DNA of 40,918 nucleotides from an archaeon (GTDB lineage Archaea; Iainarchaeota; Iainarchaeia; CSSED10-239), in assembly GCA_029563035.1 (NCBI GenBank), contig JAKQTP010000178.1:1-40918 (forward strand), in the 5' to 3' direction. A program made the position numbers and the translations under genes. The notes beneath the pieces were generated by a model that saw only the letters and a list, made by a program, of their open reading frames with translations, did no database searches and was not told the origin of the DNA. Within the stretch, counting starts at the first letter, position 1. The number at the start of each line of letters is the position of its first letter. Positions 30,143-38,619 of this stretch are shown here, piece by piece.

Positions 30143-31168
30143 TTAATTTGGTCTGTGAATTAATGAATTATATTCTGCTCTTGAAGTTTTATAAGTAAAA
30201 CCGCCAGGAACTCCTTTTATTAAAACAGATATTGCATCATGTGAATGTAAAGATTCTTGATGCGAACAAATAATTTTAAAATCTTCTATCTGTGAATTGT
30301 TATCTAATTTTTCATGCACCAACCTAACAGCATCTTCGACAAATTTTAAATAACTTCCATTTAATTCTGCAAATGCTTGTTCATCTTCTCTCTTGACAAT
30401 TACTTGAGTTTCGGTAGAAAGTGCATTTACCATTATATCTCTTATATCTTCAAACCAAATAGTGTCTTCAGATTTTACTGATATCCTTGCTACACTTCTC
30501 TGAGAATGAGAAACTGTTGCTACATTTCTATATTTTCTAGCATGTTCTGCCAACTCGTAACTACAAGGGCAAGCTGAAGAATAAACAAAATCGAAATGTA
30601 TAATTTTATTTATATTATCATATTTATCAATATCACACTCTAGAGTAATTTCATAATATTGAATACCCACATTTCCACTTCTTAAACTTTTTTGCTCTAT
30701 TGGATAAGATATATGCGCTAAGATATTTGCATCAAAAGAATTTAATTTCTTTTTATAAGAATATAAGATATCAACCAAAGTACCTAAGGTAAAATCATTT
30801 TTTTTATATTCATAAAAAGTTCTCATAATTCTAGACATATTAATTCCTTTCTTATGAGCGTCTAAAGATACTGTACCTGTTATAGATGTTTTTAAATTTA
30901 TAACACCTCCATCTTTCTTTTTAAAATTAAGAGGTAAGTTGAAATTGTGAATACCAACTTGGTGTATTGCTACCGGAGAACCTTGTATTAAAGAGCTTGG
31001 CCCTTGTTGCAAGTCTGGTAATGAATCTATGTAATCTTGATTAACATTTAATTTATCATCATAAATTCTGTTAGGCTCTAAATATTTTTCTGAAAATTTA
31101 GATTCTTCTAAAGGATTTTTTATGGTTGATTTAATATCTTCCAACCATTCATAATTTTTATCTGACAT
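30143..31168 (-). CDS. folE2: GTP cyclohydrolase IB (FolE2)
   Basis: A 341-residue enzyme with the conserved blocks of GTP cyclohydrolase I type 2. They are VAIHQVGIHNFNLPL, KKGINMSRIMRTFYEY, the metal-binding SACPCSYELAEH, VSHSQRSVARI and HQESLHSHDAISVLIKG near the end. It converts GTP to 7,8-dihydroneopterin triphosphate, the first step of folate and of 7-deazaguanine (queuosine-type) synthesis. Phages use the latter route to make modified DNA bases that resist restriction; no QueC, QueD or QueE gene is in this window, so the purpose is inferred. It is first in a long gene series ending at the late sigma factor. Confidence 0.92.
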   Translation of the reverse strand: MSDKNYEWLEDIKSTIKNPLEESKFSEKYLEPNRIYDDKLNVNQDYIDSLPDLQQGPSSLIQGSPVAIHQVGIHNFNLPLNFKKKDGGVINLKTSITGTVSLDAHKKGINMSRIMRTFYEYKKNDFTLGTLVDILYSYKKKLNSFDANILAHISYPIEQKSLRSGNVGIQYYEITLECDIDKYDNINKIIHFDFVYSSACPCSYELAEHARKYRNVATVSHSQRSVARISVKSEDTIWFEDIRDIMVNALSTETQVIVKREDEQAFAELNGSYLKFVEDAVRLVHEKLDNNSQIEDFKIICSHQESLHSHDAISVLIKGVPGGFTYKTSRAEYNSLIHRPN

Positions 31169-31187
31169 ACTTAATTTTAAATTTCTA

Positions 31188-31195
31188 CAAATATA
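31188..31195 (-). promoter_or_regulatory. Host-type -7 element (TATATTTG) of folE2
   Basis: Perfect TAnnTTTG on the minus strand, 19 nt upstream of the ATG at 31168. No clear -33 TTTG. It follows directly after the terminator at 31213-31250. Confidence 0.5.
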
Positions 31196-31212
31196 TAAAA
31201 GTATTTTAAATA

Positions 31213-31250
31213 AAAAAAGGTTATAGTAAATAAATTCTATAACCTTTTTT
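31213..31250. terminator. Hairpin terminator
   Basis: AAAAAAGGTTATAG (31213-31226) and CTATAACCTTTTTT (31237-31250) form a 14-bp stem with a 10-nt loop and A/T tails on both sides. It ends the late unit of the tagged protein 31269-31574. Confidence 0.8.
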
Positions 31251-31268
31251 AGATTTTTATTTTTATTC

Positions 31269-31574
31269 CTAGCTATAATAAAAATTAAACCAGAAATATG
31301 TGGTGGTATTATCTTTGGGTCTAAAAGTAATAGAACAATCTAATAACTTTTGCATATCTAAGAATGTCTTTATTGAATAATTACCAGGACTCTTATATTC
31401 ACAAAGATAAGTTTTTAGATATTTTTCATCTTTAACAATCTTTTGAGGTTTTAAACCTACTTTTTTAAAAGCTTTTGTTATTTCCGAAATATATGCCTCA
31501 CTATCGTTTTCTCTTAAGATAACCTTCTTACCTGTTTTATTCTCTATTAATTTTATTGCTTCGCTTATTTTCAT
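31269..31574 (-). CDS. Tagged protein, 101 aa
   Basis: Residues 1-22 are the shared tag (MKISEAIKLIE, N, KTGKKVILRE) ending in L-R-E, an L-x-E site. The remainder (YISEITKAFKKVGLKPQKIV, YLCEYKSPGNYSIKTFLDM, TTTYFWFNFYYS) is a compact alpha/beta unit of unknown family. An exact late element lies 10 nt upstream, and the promoter-tag DNA is nearly identical to that of 13253-13504. A terminator follows. I infer a head-packaged, possibly injected protein. Confidence 0.7.
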   Translation of the reverse strand: MKISEAIKLIENKTGKKVILRENDSEAYISEITKAFKKVGLKPQKIVKDEKYLKTYLCEYKSPGNYSIKTFLDMQKLLDCSITFRPKDNTTTYFWFNFYYS

Positions 31575-31614
31575 TTATTTGTTTTTTTAAATAGTTGATA
31601 ATATCAATCTTCTT
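31521..31614. repeat. Promoter-plus-tag DNA repeat, copy B
   Basis: Partner of 13451-13545: the tag-coding start of 31269-31574, its late promoter and flanking TGATAATATCAATCTTCTT sequence. Confidence 0.75.
31585..31596 (-). promoter_or_regulatory. Candidate late promoter (tagged 101-aa protein)
   Basis: Exact AACTATTTAAAA on the minus strand, 10 nt upstream of the ATG at 31574. Confidence 0.65.
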
Positions 31615-32449
31615 GTATTAAAATTTGAGTTTGTCCTTTCATTGTTGATGATATTCCAAATAATATTCTTTGTTTTAACAATCTATAAAAAAGTGTATAA
31701 CCAATTAACCTACCTTTTTTTATGGTTAAAATAAATGAACCCTCCCCCATTTCTATTTTTTCTAATAATGGATAAACAACTGCTGGAATACATTTTCTTA
31801 TATTTTCTGGAAGCAACATTCTTTGTTCATTGGTAACATTTTCTTTTAATTTATTTTTTTCAACCAACATATCCATTCCGCCATCAGTCATATCTCTTGT
31901 CATTGTATTTATAGAACGGACAGCTTGTTTTAATTTTTGCAATTTATTTTTATCACTTTTAATTTTTGCCGGAGTGATATTATTATGTACAAGTTCTTCC
32001 ATATTATCATAACCTAAATGTTTACAAATTCTATCCATATCATTTATATCAAAATTAAAGTTAGACATAAATTTAGACCAAGGAGTCATTGGAAAACCAT
32101 TACCTTTTCTATATTTAGAATAGTCTAATTCTATCTTATTTGAGAATTTTTCTTGCAATGAAACCTTCTTACCGGTTTTAGCTTCTATTAATTTTATCGC
32201 TTCGCTTATTTTCATTGTTTTCTTTTCTATTAATTTTAAATCCTCATAATAATTTGCTTTTTCTGATAAGTGGTCCATAGCAATTTCTTTTTGCACTTCT
32301 TTATCTGAGGTATGTTCACTTTCTACTTCAATACCTAATTCTAATTGTTTTTCAAGATAATCAATAGATACATTGTGTTTCTTCGCTATATCTTCTAAAG
32401 TAAGATTATCTGATAAACCACCAATAATTTTATTTTCTTTTAAATTCAT
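31604..32449 (-). CDS. DUF5661-like protein with internal tag, 281 aa
   Basis: Residues about 15-77 (NLTLEDIAKKHNVSIDYLEK, VESEHTSDKEVQKEIAMDHL, ANYYEDLKLIE) resemble DUF5661, a small module frequent in phage proteins. At residue 79 a full copy of the shared tag follows with its own Met (MKISEAIKLIE, A, KTGKKVSLQE), ending in an L-Q-E site; an internal start at 32215 is therefore possible. The C-terminal 180 residues (PMTPWSKFMSNFNFDINDMD, RICKHLGYDNMEELV, SINTMTRDMTDGGMDMLVEK) are unrecognised. It lies 1 nt after the tail tube gene, in the same late operon. Two products, or a protein cut at the L-x-E sites, are both possible. Confidence 0.65.
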   Translation of the reverse strand: MNLKENKIIGGLSDNLTLEDIAKKHNVSIDYLEKQLELGIEVESEHTSDKEVQKEIAMDHLSEKANYYEDLKLIEKKTMKISEAIKLIEAKTGKKVSLQEKFSNKIELDYSKYRKGNGFPMTPWSKFMSNFNFDINDMDRICKHLGYDNMEELVHNNITPAKIKSDKNKLQKLKQAVRSINTMTRDMTDGGMDMLVEKNKLKENVTNEQRMLLPENIRKCIPAVVYPLLEKIEMGEGSFILTIKKGRLIGYTLFYRLLKQRILFGISSTMKGQTQILIQED

Positions 32450-32450
32450 C

Positions 32451-32948
32451 TTATATTAAATCAAATGTATCAAATCTTATTGTGCAACTTACTTCTGCAA
32501 TACCATCATCATTCATATCTAAACTTCCTCCTGATAAATTTGTTAAGAAGCAACCATATAAAATATATTTTTGCATAACAACACCTGCAGGGTCTTCCAT
32601 GTTAAGTGTGATTGTTTTCTTATATTGATTAGCATAACCACCGGCACCTGTAGTAAAGTCTGTATGTTGCTTTTGCCATTGGAATAATTTCTGATAAACG
32701 TGTGGTCCTATAACATCTCTAAAAGAAACATTAATAGCTTCAACATTTGTCTTTCCTTTATAATAAAAAGTAAGATTTTTATATGGTACAGGTTGTTCAT
32801 TATTTGTAACAGTAGGTCTATCACAAGTTATCTCAAACGTATATGGTATATTCATCTCTACCGGAAATTCAAGAGACCACATATCTTTTCTAAGTGGTTC
32901 AAACTCATTTGGCATTGAGCTAAATAATTTTTTTTGTTCTACAGCCAT
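32451..32948 (-). CDS. gp19: Tail tube protein, gp19-like
   Basis: A 165-residue protein, the same size as T4 gp19 (163). Typical blocks are PNEFEPLRKDMWSLEFP, YKNLTFYYKGKTNVEAINVS, VIGPHVYQKLFQWQKQHTD, YKKTITLNMEDPAGVVMQKY and YGCFLTNLSGGSLD, ending ISCTIRFD-like VSCTIRFDTFDLI. It forms the hexameric rings of the inner tail tube. An exact late element lies 15 nt upstream. Confidence 0.92.
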   Translation of the reverse strand: MAVEQKKLFSSMPNEFEPLRKDMWSLEFPVEMNIPYTFEITCDRPTVTNNEQPVPYKNLTFYYKGKTNVEAINVSFRDVIGPHVYQKLFQWQKQHTDFTTGAGGYANQYKKTITLNMEDPAGVVMQKYILYGCFLTNLSGGSLDMNDDGIAEVSCTIRFDTFDLI

Positions 32949-32963
32949 TATTTTAAATATTTA

Positions 32964-32975
32964 TTTTAAATAGTT
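32964..32975 (-). promoter_or_regulatory. Candidate late promoter (tail tube)
   Basis: Exact AACTATTTAAAA on the minus strand, followed by TAAATATTTAAAAT, 15 nt upstream of the tube ATG. Confidence 0.65.
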
Positions 32976-32981
32976 TAAATT

Positions 32982-33815
32982 TTAATCTAAATTAGTTTCT
33001 ACAATCATAGAGGCTCTAAGTAAAGTCTTAAAAAAATTATCAGTACTAATTTTAATTCTCATTTCATTAAGATAATCAACATCAAATGGCTCATTAATAT
33101 TAAAAGAAGGGTCTTTTATTAATTTATAAAGTACTTGAATTATTTTAATACCAGTCGAAGTAAACTTATAATATATACCTGGGTCACCTATTGCTTCTAA
33201 AATAACCTTCTTACCTGTTTTATTTTCTATTAATTTAATAGCCTCTGATAATTTTAATTTTGTTTTGGATTCTGCAAGCAATTTAATACTCTTATCATTT
33301 TTTTTAACAACAACCATACCATCCTTCCCGCAATCTACCATAATCCATCCTTTCTCATAATCATCTTTATATTTTCCTTTAAAAGTTTTAGAAGATAAGA
33401 GATGTTTAAACTCTATAGAATCTCCTATTTTTATTTCATTTTCTATTATCATTTTTTTATCGTTTAAATCTTCACTCCAATCAATACCTCCACCTGGAGC
33501 ATCATATACATTAATATCACCAGAGTTCATTTCATTAAAATATGTTTTTAAAGAACTTTTTTGCTTAGAACTTCCATATTTTTTTATATAATTAACAACT
33601 TCATTCTCAATAATCAACAAATCTTGTTCGGTTAATTTAGATAAATCTTTTCCTTTGATGATATTCCCGGTATTTTTAAGATTATTATTTGTTTGTATAG
33701 CGAATGGCATAGCACTATTATTGAATCTTAAACCTATACAAAAGTTTCCGCTTTTATCATTACCTTTAGAGACAATATTTAAGTTTGTATTATTTAATGG
33801 AATTTGTGTTTTCAT
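32982..33815 (-). CDS. Protein with internal tag, 277 aa
   Basis: The N-terminal about 180 residues (FCIGLRFNNSAMPFAIQTNN, KLTEQDLLIIENEVVNYIKK, NVYDAPGGGIDWSEDL) are unrecognised. KIGDSIEFKHLLSSKTFKGK to GWIMVDCGKDGMVVVKK looks like an SH3/KOW-type barrel, similar in style to the tagged 8564-8797 protein. Near residues 187-208 there is a full tag copy without a Met (LKLSEAIKLIE, N, KTGKKVILE), preceded by LLAES. Both are L/I-x-E sites, so the protein may be cut into an N-terminal and a 70-residue C-terminal piece. It follows the sheath gene in the same late operon. Confidence 0.65.
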   Translation of the reverse strand: MKTQIPLNNTNLNIVSKGNDKSGNFCIGLRFNNSAMPFAIQTNNNLKNTGNIIKGKDLSKLTEQDLLIIENEVVNYIKKYGSSKQKSSLKTYFNEMNSGDINVYDAPGGGIDWSEDLNDKKMIIENEIKIGDSIEFKHLLSSKTFKGKYKDDYEKGWIMVDCGKDGMVVVKKNDKSIKLLAESKTKLKLSEAIKLIENKTGKKVILEAIGDPGIYYKFTSTGIKIIQVLYKLIKDPSFNINEPFDVDYLNEMRIKISTDNFFKTLLRASMIVETNLD

Positions 33816-33831
33816 TCTTTAATTTATTTTA

Positions 33832-36564
33832 TTATCTTATACTAAATTCAAAAGCATTGTTCTTCAATGTATAATCAATTACGATTCTTTCTATTGGATA
33901 TAACAATACAATTTCAATTATACCATATAATGTAACTTTATCTTCAGGAACATCTTTCACATAAATATTAAAATCCTTAATTCTATATTTTTTCTTTAAT
34001 CTATCAAATATTGGTTGAACAGTATTTATAAATTGTTGAGAAGATACATCATTGTTTAATTTATGCAATAAAGGGTGTAACAATTGATTTAAAGTCTTCT
34101 TTGCATAAGATATAAGTAATCTATTATGTATAAAAGACAAAGCAGAAAAATAAGGTTGTGTAGTCCTAGACTCTGTTATTTCCAAACCAACTCCAGGAAA
34201 AATAGTTATTGGGTTGATATTAGATTTTTTTAATTCTTCTCTCTCATCTAATTTGATTCTTCTTCTTGTTCTTATAATATCATTAGATACTGTCATAACT
34301 CCTGCTGGTGGTTGACCTACTCCAAAATTTTGGTCTATATATGCTATTGTAGAAATAGCTATTATAGAAGGTGCTACCCAAAGATTTCTATTATTGATAA
34401 CATCTTTTATTTGTGCATAAGGAGTATAAATCGCCGAGTAACTAGATTTTAAATTTGAGCTATCTAATGTAGATGTTTGTGATTGAATAATCACATCTTT
34501 ATCATAAGCAAAATCTGGTATATATAATGCATCACCTCTTGATTCTACCATTTCTAATGCATATTGTATTGCTGTTTCGTCTGATTCTATTACCAAATCT
34601 GGTGTTGATAATAATGTGAAGTCTGCCAATAAAGATTCTCTATCATTTAATAAATCTATTGCTTTTACAAAAGCTTCATAATCTTTAGATGTTGTATTTC
34701 CCCATTCCCTATTCTTGTAAACATCAAAACCATCAAAACCTCCAAAGAAAGGAACAGTAAATTTCAATCTCTTTTTATTTTCTGAAGGGTTAGATACAAA
34801 TTGTAACAGAGGGTTATTGTCATTATCTAATTGTGTAGATAATGTTTGTGGAGCCGAAGAAAATTTATTAGGGTCTGCAATTTCATTTAAATGGAAACCT
34901 TTACCTGTTGTAAAAGTTGTTATATCACAATTTCTAAAATTTAATTTCTCAAAATTAAGTGATTTAAACATATTAATATTATTCGTTGCAAAACCTAATG
35001 TTTGTTTAGATATTGGAAAATTTAAATTGTATTCCTTTGTCCAAACAATATCTTCCATTACTTTACCTGTAGAAATAGGATAACCCTCTATACCAAAAGG
35101 TAATTCACCCTTTAAATCTTCAGGTTCAATATCATTATTTAACTCTACTAATATATAATTACTTCTTAATTCTTCTTCGTCACCATCGCCAATAACTTTT
35201 AAGATATAATTATCAGATTCTGAATCTAAAGATAAATTTACCCAAGCTTCTAAAATTCCTCTATCTTTATCTTCTTGAGCATCGAAGTTTTTAACATATA
35301 AAGTAAAAGAACCTGAGCCAAAATTTCCATTTAAATCAATATCAGTTATTTCTAACTTTAACTCTTTATTAGCGTGTTCTCCATCACTTATAGTCCATAT
35401 TTTAAATAATTTCTTATAGTGACCATTCGTATCTATATCAGAAACAAACCAAGGTGTTGAAGGTGTTTTGTATTCTATTGCACTTAAATCTAAAAATTCT
35501 TTCTCCCAATCAGCTACATAATGTTTTCTAACATTTCCTGAGCCTGATGTCCAAGTACCGTTCCCGCTTATTGGTGTTGTTAATAAAACATCTGAGAATA
35601 ATTCAAAATGTGTTGAGTCGATAACATTAACATAATGAATACCATTTGCATTTGTGTTTCCTAAAACAGAATCTATAGAAACTAAATCGCTGTTGTTTAA
35701 TCCATGGGCTGTAGAAGTTTCTATAATTATAGGAGAAGTATTTGAAATTCCAACCAAGGCATAAGGAATATATGTAAATGAAGTATCAACATTAATTATA
35801 CCTTGTAATACATTCAATTGATTTAATGGTGTTGTATCATTAGGATAATAATAAGATTTAGGTCTTATTATTGTTGGTACCGCATCTAATTTCTGTTCTT
35901 TTGATGGAATAACAAAATCTACCCAAAGTGGAGCAATTTCATCAAATAATTTTTTGTTTTGTAATGGTTGTGTTCCAAATAATTTAGGTAAATATTCTCT
36001 AGAATCTTCCCTAAGAGAACAAACAACATTTATAAATGTAGCATCAATATATTCTATGTATAAAACAAACTTTTCATCTGTTGCAGAAGATAAGCTGGTT
36101 AATATATCTGTGTATTCTCTAACTTCAACAAATTTTATACTTTTACCATAATTTCTTCTTTCTTTTAAAATTGCAGTAACTGTTCCTTCTGCAGAAACTA
36201 GAGGAGTTGTTATTGCTCCCAGAGGGTCTAATATTGTATTAAATGCTCCAGGCATATCATATTGAATAATAAATGCTTTATTATCTTTATAACCATCTAA
36301 ACCTAAAACCCTCACTTGTTTTAAACCTCCAGATTGTTCTAGATATTGTTTTGCCAAATAAGTATTTTTATATTCTGGATTTAAATTTCCAAAATACGAT
36401 AAATAATCTCCGAATGTATCTGTTTGTACAATTTCAAATGCCGGACCTTTTTCTGTTATAGAAACTGAAGCTATAGAAAAATTAGCTACCTGATTTGTTA
36501 CAATAGTTAAATCTGTCTCTTTATCATATATTCCGCTTGAAAAATAACCTAATGCTCTTGCCAT
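33832..36564 (-). CDS. gp18: Tail sheath protein, gp18-like, with inserted domain
   Basis: A 910-residue contractile sheath protein; T4 gp18 is 659. The N-terminus ALGYFSSGIYDKETDLT and the C-terminal half (KDVINNRNLWVAPSIIAIST, DERE ELKKSNINPITIFPG, SALSFIHNRLLISYAKKTLN) are typical. An extra segment around residues 275-345 (STAHGLNNSDLVSIDSVLG, ANGIHYVNVIDSTHFELF, TWTSGSGNVRKHY) matches the small HGL...NG...tF domain usually found on fibre or baseplate proteins, and probably decorates the sheath surface. Late element 22 nt upstream. The sheath contracts around the tube on injection. Confidence 0.93.
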   Translation of the reverse strand: MARALGYFSSGIYDKETDLTIVTNQVANFSIASVSITEKGPAFEIVQTDTFGDYLSYFGNLNPEYKNTYLAKQYLEQSGGLKQVRVLGLDGYKDNKAFIIQYDMPGAFNTILDPLGAITTPLVSAEGTVTAILKERRNYGKSIKFVEVREYTDILTSLSSATDEKFVLYIEYIDATFINVVCSLREDSREYLPKLFGTQPLQNKKLFDEIAPLWVDFVIPSKEQKLDAVPTIIRPKSYYYPNDTTPLNQLNVLQGIINVDTSFTYIPYALVGISNTSPIIIETSTAHGLNNSDLVSIDSVLGNTNANGIHYVNVIDSTHFELFSDVLLTTPISGNGTWTSGSGNVRKHYVADWEKEFLDLSAIEYKTPSTPWFVSDIDTNGHYKKLFKIWTISDGEHANKELKLEITDIDLNGNFGSGSFTLYVKNFDAQEDKDRGILEAWVNLSLDSESDNYILKVIGDGDEEELRSNYILVELNNDIEPEDLKGELPFGIEGYPISTGKVMEDIVWTKEYNLNFPISKQTLGFATNNINMFKSLNFEKLNFRNCDITTFTTGKGFHLNEIADPNKFSSAPQTLSTQLDNDNNPLLQFVSNPSENKKRLKFTVPFFGGFDGFDVYKNREWGNTTSKDYEAFVKAIDLLNDRESLLADFTLLSTPDLVIESDETAIQYALEMVESRGDALYIPDFAYDKDVIIQSQTSTLDSSNLKSSYSAIYTPYAQIKDVINNRNLWVAPSIIAISTIAYIDQNFGVGQPPAGVMTVSNDIIRTRRRIKLDEREELKKSNINPITIFPGVGLEITESRTTQPYFSALSFIHNRLLISYAKKTLNQLLHPLLHKLNNDVSSQQFINTVQPIFDRLKKKYRIKDFNIYVKDVPEDKVTLYGIIEIVLLYPIERIVIDYTLKNNAFEFSIR

Positions 36565-36586
36565 TTGCTAAATAAAATTTTATTAC

Positions 36587-36598
36587 TTTTAAATAGTT
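36587..36598 (-). promoter_or_regulatory. Candidate late promoter (tail sheath)
   Basis: Exact AACTATTTAAAA on the minus strand, 22 nt upstream of the sheath ATG. Confidence 0.65.
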
Positions 36599-36612
36599 AG
36601 GTAATTATTATG

Positions 36613-37371
36613 TTAAACTCTATTTAGATAAATATCATGAGGTCCATCTATGCGAACACACCTCTCTGTTATATCAACTCTTAATTTATTTATTCTTTCT
36701 TTTTTTTGTACATCTTCTAACCTCAACATGCCCTCAAGTATCACTATCATCTCGTGATTGTAAATTAATTTTTTGGTTATATCATCCCCTGATTCAAAAG
36801 AAGTTCTCACTATATTTTCATAATCGTCAGGTCTCAATTCAAATCTCTCTCCATCAACATCCAATAATATCCTCTTGTTTTTAAATAAATTTAGCCATTG
36901 TTGTGTAAACTCATTAGATGTAATTCTATAAGAAGTATGAAAGGTAAATTGATATTGTAATTCCACCCTAAAAGGTGGTGGCATAATCCAATCTTCTATA
37001 ACAATACCATTCTCTTTTTGTTTTCTAATAGAATAAATAATTGTTTTATTTGTAGGGGAAGATTTTGTTTTTTTTATAGAATCTAATCTTGTATAAGTAA
37101 AATAAGGCATACCTATAAATCCCTTTATGTTATCAAAAGATTTATGATTCTCTATTTCTTTTGCGGTAAATTCACCATCTAACTTAATTAATTCTAATGT
37201 TTTATTTTTTAATTGAAACTTGTTATTAAATTTTTCAAATACCGCCTTATCCAAATCAACCAATTCTATTTTTCTTGGTATATGATTTGTTGCTTCATCA
37301 ACAAAATGAGAAGGGTTATTTGCCCCTGTTGTATTATAAGTGTTTCTATTAGGAGTATTCTTTTTGACCAT
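36613..37371 (-). CDS. Probable tail completion protein, gp15-like
   Basis: A 252-residue protein (T4 gp15 is 272). It lies between neck-type genes and the sheath, as gene 15 does in T4. The core YSIRKQKENGIVIEDWIMPP, PFRVELQYQFTFHTSYRITS, FTQQWLNLFKNKRIL resembles the gp15 segment in which a P-x-P-[FI]-[RK] motif precedes a long strand and a helix. GP15-type proteins cap the tail and stabilise the sheath at the head-proximal end. Similarity is weak, so position carries much of the call. It overlaps the preceding stop by one base. Confidence 0.5.
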   Translation of the reverse strand: MVKKNTPNRNTYNTTGANNPSHFVDEATNHIPRKIELVDLDKAVFEKFNNKFQLKNKTLELIKLDGEFTAKEIENHKSFDNIKGFIGMPYFTYTRLDSIKKTKSSPTNKTIIYSIRKQKENGIVIEDWIMPPPFRVELQYQFTFHTSYRITSNEFTQQWLNLFKNKRILLDVDGERFELRPDDYENIVRTSFESGDDITKKLIYNHEMIVILEGMLRLEDVQKKERINKLRVDITERCVRIDGPHDIYLNRV

Positions 37372-37769
37372 TATTTTATAACCAAATACAAATTATATTT
37401 ATTTTTTGAGAGAACCCCATTAGTAAAAAATTTACCAAAAAGTGTTTGACAAAGTTTATCAATTTTATTTTCATCTATATTATCGTTTTCAAAAACAAAA
37501 TCAATCTCTAATTGTATTTCTTTAAAATTGTTATTATCTTCATCATTAATTAATTGAAAATCATAATCTAATTTAGATAATTTATAATCTTTAGATAATT
37601 CTATTTCTAATTGCTCTAATTTTTTATGAACTTTTTGATATTTATCAAAAGTTTCAGAAAGAGATTTTTGATAAGAAGCATTTATCTCTCTAACAAAATT
37701 AAAAAGTCCTGCAATGTTGTTACTTTTACCTTTTGATTCTTTAATTATTATTTTTTTTAATATACTCAT
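37371..37769 (-). CDS. Neck-operon protein with MSILKKI N-terminus, 132 aa
   Basis: The start at 37769 (MSILKKIIIKESKGKSN) is preferred over an ATG 11 codons upstream because it gives a TAATG overlap with the preceding stop and matches the N-terminus of the tRNA nucleotidyltransferase (MSILKKILRES). I-K-E fits an L/I-x-E cleavage site. The rest is helical and charged: YQKSLSETFDKYQKVHKKLE, LEIELSKDYKLSKLDYDF, ending NKYNLYLVIK. Function unknown; a head-internal or connector-related role is inferred from the operon and the tag. Confidence 0.6.
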   Translation of the reverse strand: MSILKKIIIKESKGKSNNIAGLFNFVREINASYQKSLSETFDKYQKVHKKLEQLEIELSKDYKLSKLDYDFQLINDEDNNNFKEIQLEIDFVFENDNIDENKIDKLCQTLFGKFFTNGVLSKNKYNLYLVIK

Positions 37770-38617
37770 TAGTCTAATTTCCCTCCATGTTTTTTTATCC
37801 AATTACTAAAACTTTCTGTGTTTTTATTTAAAAATCCTATATGAAAATTATCCAGGCAATCTAATTCTTTATCAGATGCTTTAGATAATATATTATAAAC
37901 TTTCTTTAAATCATAAGATTCTCCAATATTAGGTTTTATGTTGTTTAATTTATCTTTTATTGCGTCTAAAGAATCTTTCTCATTTTGAATTAAATCTCTT
38001 TTAGAAGAATTAAATTTTTCTCGTATCTCTTTATTTAGTTTTATTAATTCGGCATCAATTTCAAACTCTCTATTTTTTAATTTTTTAATTTTTTTATAGT
38101 TTAAAGAAAAAGATTTATTTTTATTAAATTCTTTCTGAAAAATATCAAAACTTTCTTTGTTTTTTAAATCAGCAGAACTAAGATTTAATTTCTTTAATAT
38201 CTCACTTTTATTATCTTTAAATTGTGCTAGTAATTTTTCATTTTCTGCCTCGTTTTTTTCTTTTTCAGATATTAATTTATCTTTCTTAATATTTAATGGT
38301 TGAATATTAGAAGTAAATTCTTTATCAAAATTAATTTTATCTGTAGATGAAATATTATCTGTAGATATTTTAGATAAAATAAAAATAGTTTCAGGATTTT
38401 CTGTAGATATTTTTTTAATTTTTTTAATTAAATTATTAAAATCTATCTTAGAACTAGAACCATCAATTGATGAAAAAGACAAATTTATATATTTATCGAA
38501 TTTCTTTAATTTTAATATATCTGTGATAAATTCATCTTTTTTATAGTAACTATTCTCTAATAAAACTTTCTTTCCTGTCTTTGCCTCTATTAATTTTATT
38601 GCCTCGCTTATTTTCAT
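37769..38617 (-). CDS. Tagged coiled-coil protein, 282 aa
   Basis: Residues 1-22 are the shared tag (MKISEAIKLIE, A, KTGKKVLLEN) with an L-L-E site. The middle is a long, very charged helical region (KLISEKEKNEAENEKLLAQF, KNREFEIDAELIKLNKEIRE, KRDLIQNEKDSLDAIKDKL), probably coiled coil. The C-terminus ends in a short helix (NTESFSNWIKKHGGKLD). Lysine/glutamate-rich helical proteins with cleavable N-termini are typical of T4-like scaffold core or internal proteins. It lies within the neck operon, 2 nt after the gp14-like gene. Confidence 0.7.
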   Translation of the reverse strand: MKISEAIKLIEAKTGKKVLLENSYYKKDEFITDILKLKKFDKYINLSFSSIDGSSSKIDFNNLIKKIKKISTENPETIFILSKISTDNISSTDKINFDKEFTSNIQPLNIKKDKLISEKEKNEAENEKLLAQFKDNKSEILKKLNLSSADLKNKESFDIFQKEFNKNKSFSLNYKKIKKLKNREFEIDAELIKLNKEIREKFNSSKRDLIQNEKDSLDAIKDKLNNIKPNIGESYDLKKVYNILSKASDKELDCLDNFHIGFLNKNTESFSNWIKKHGGKLD

Positions 38618-38619
38618 TT

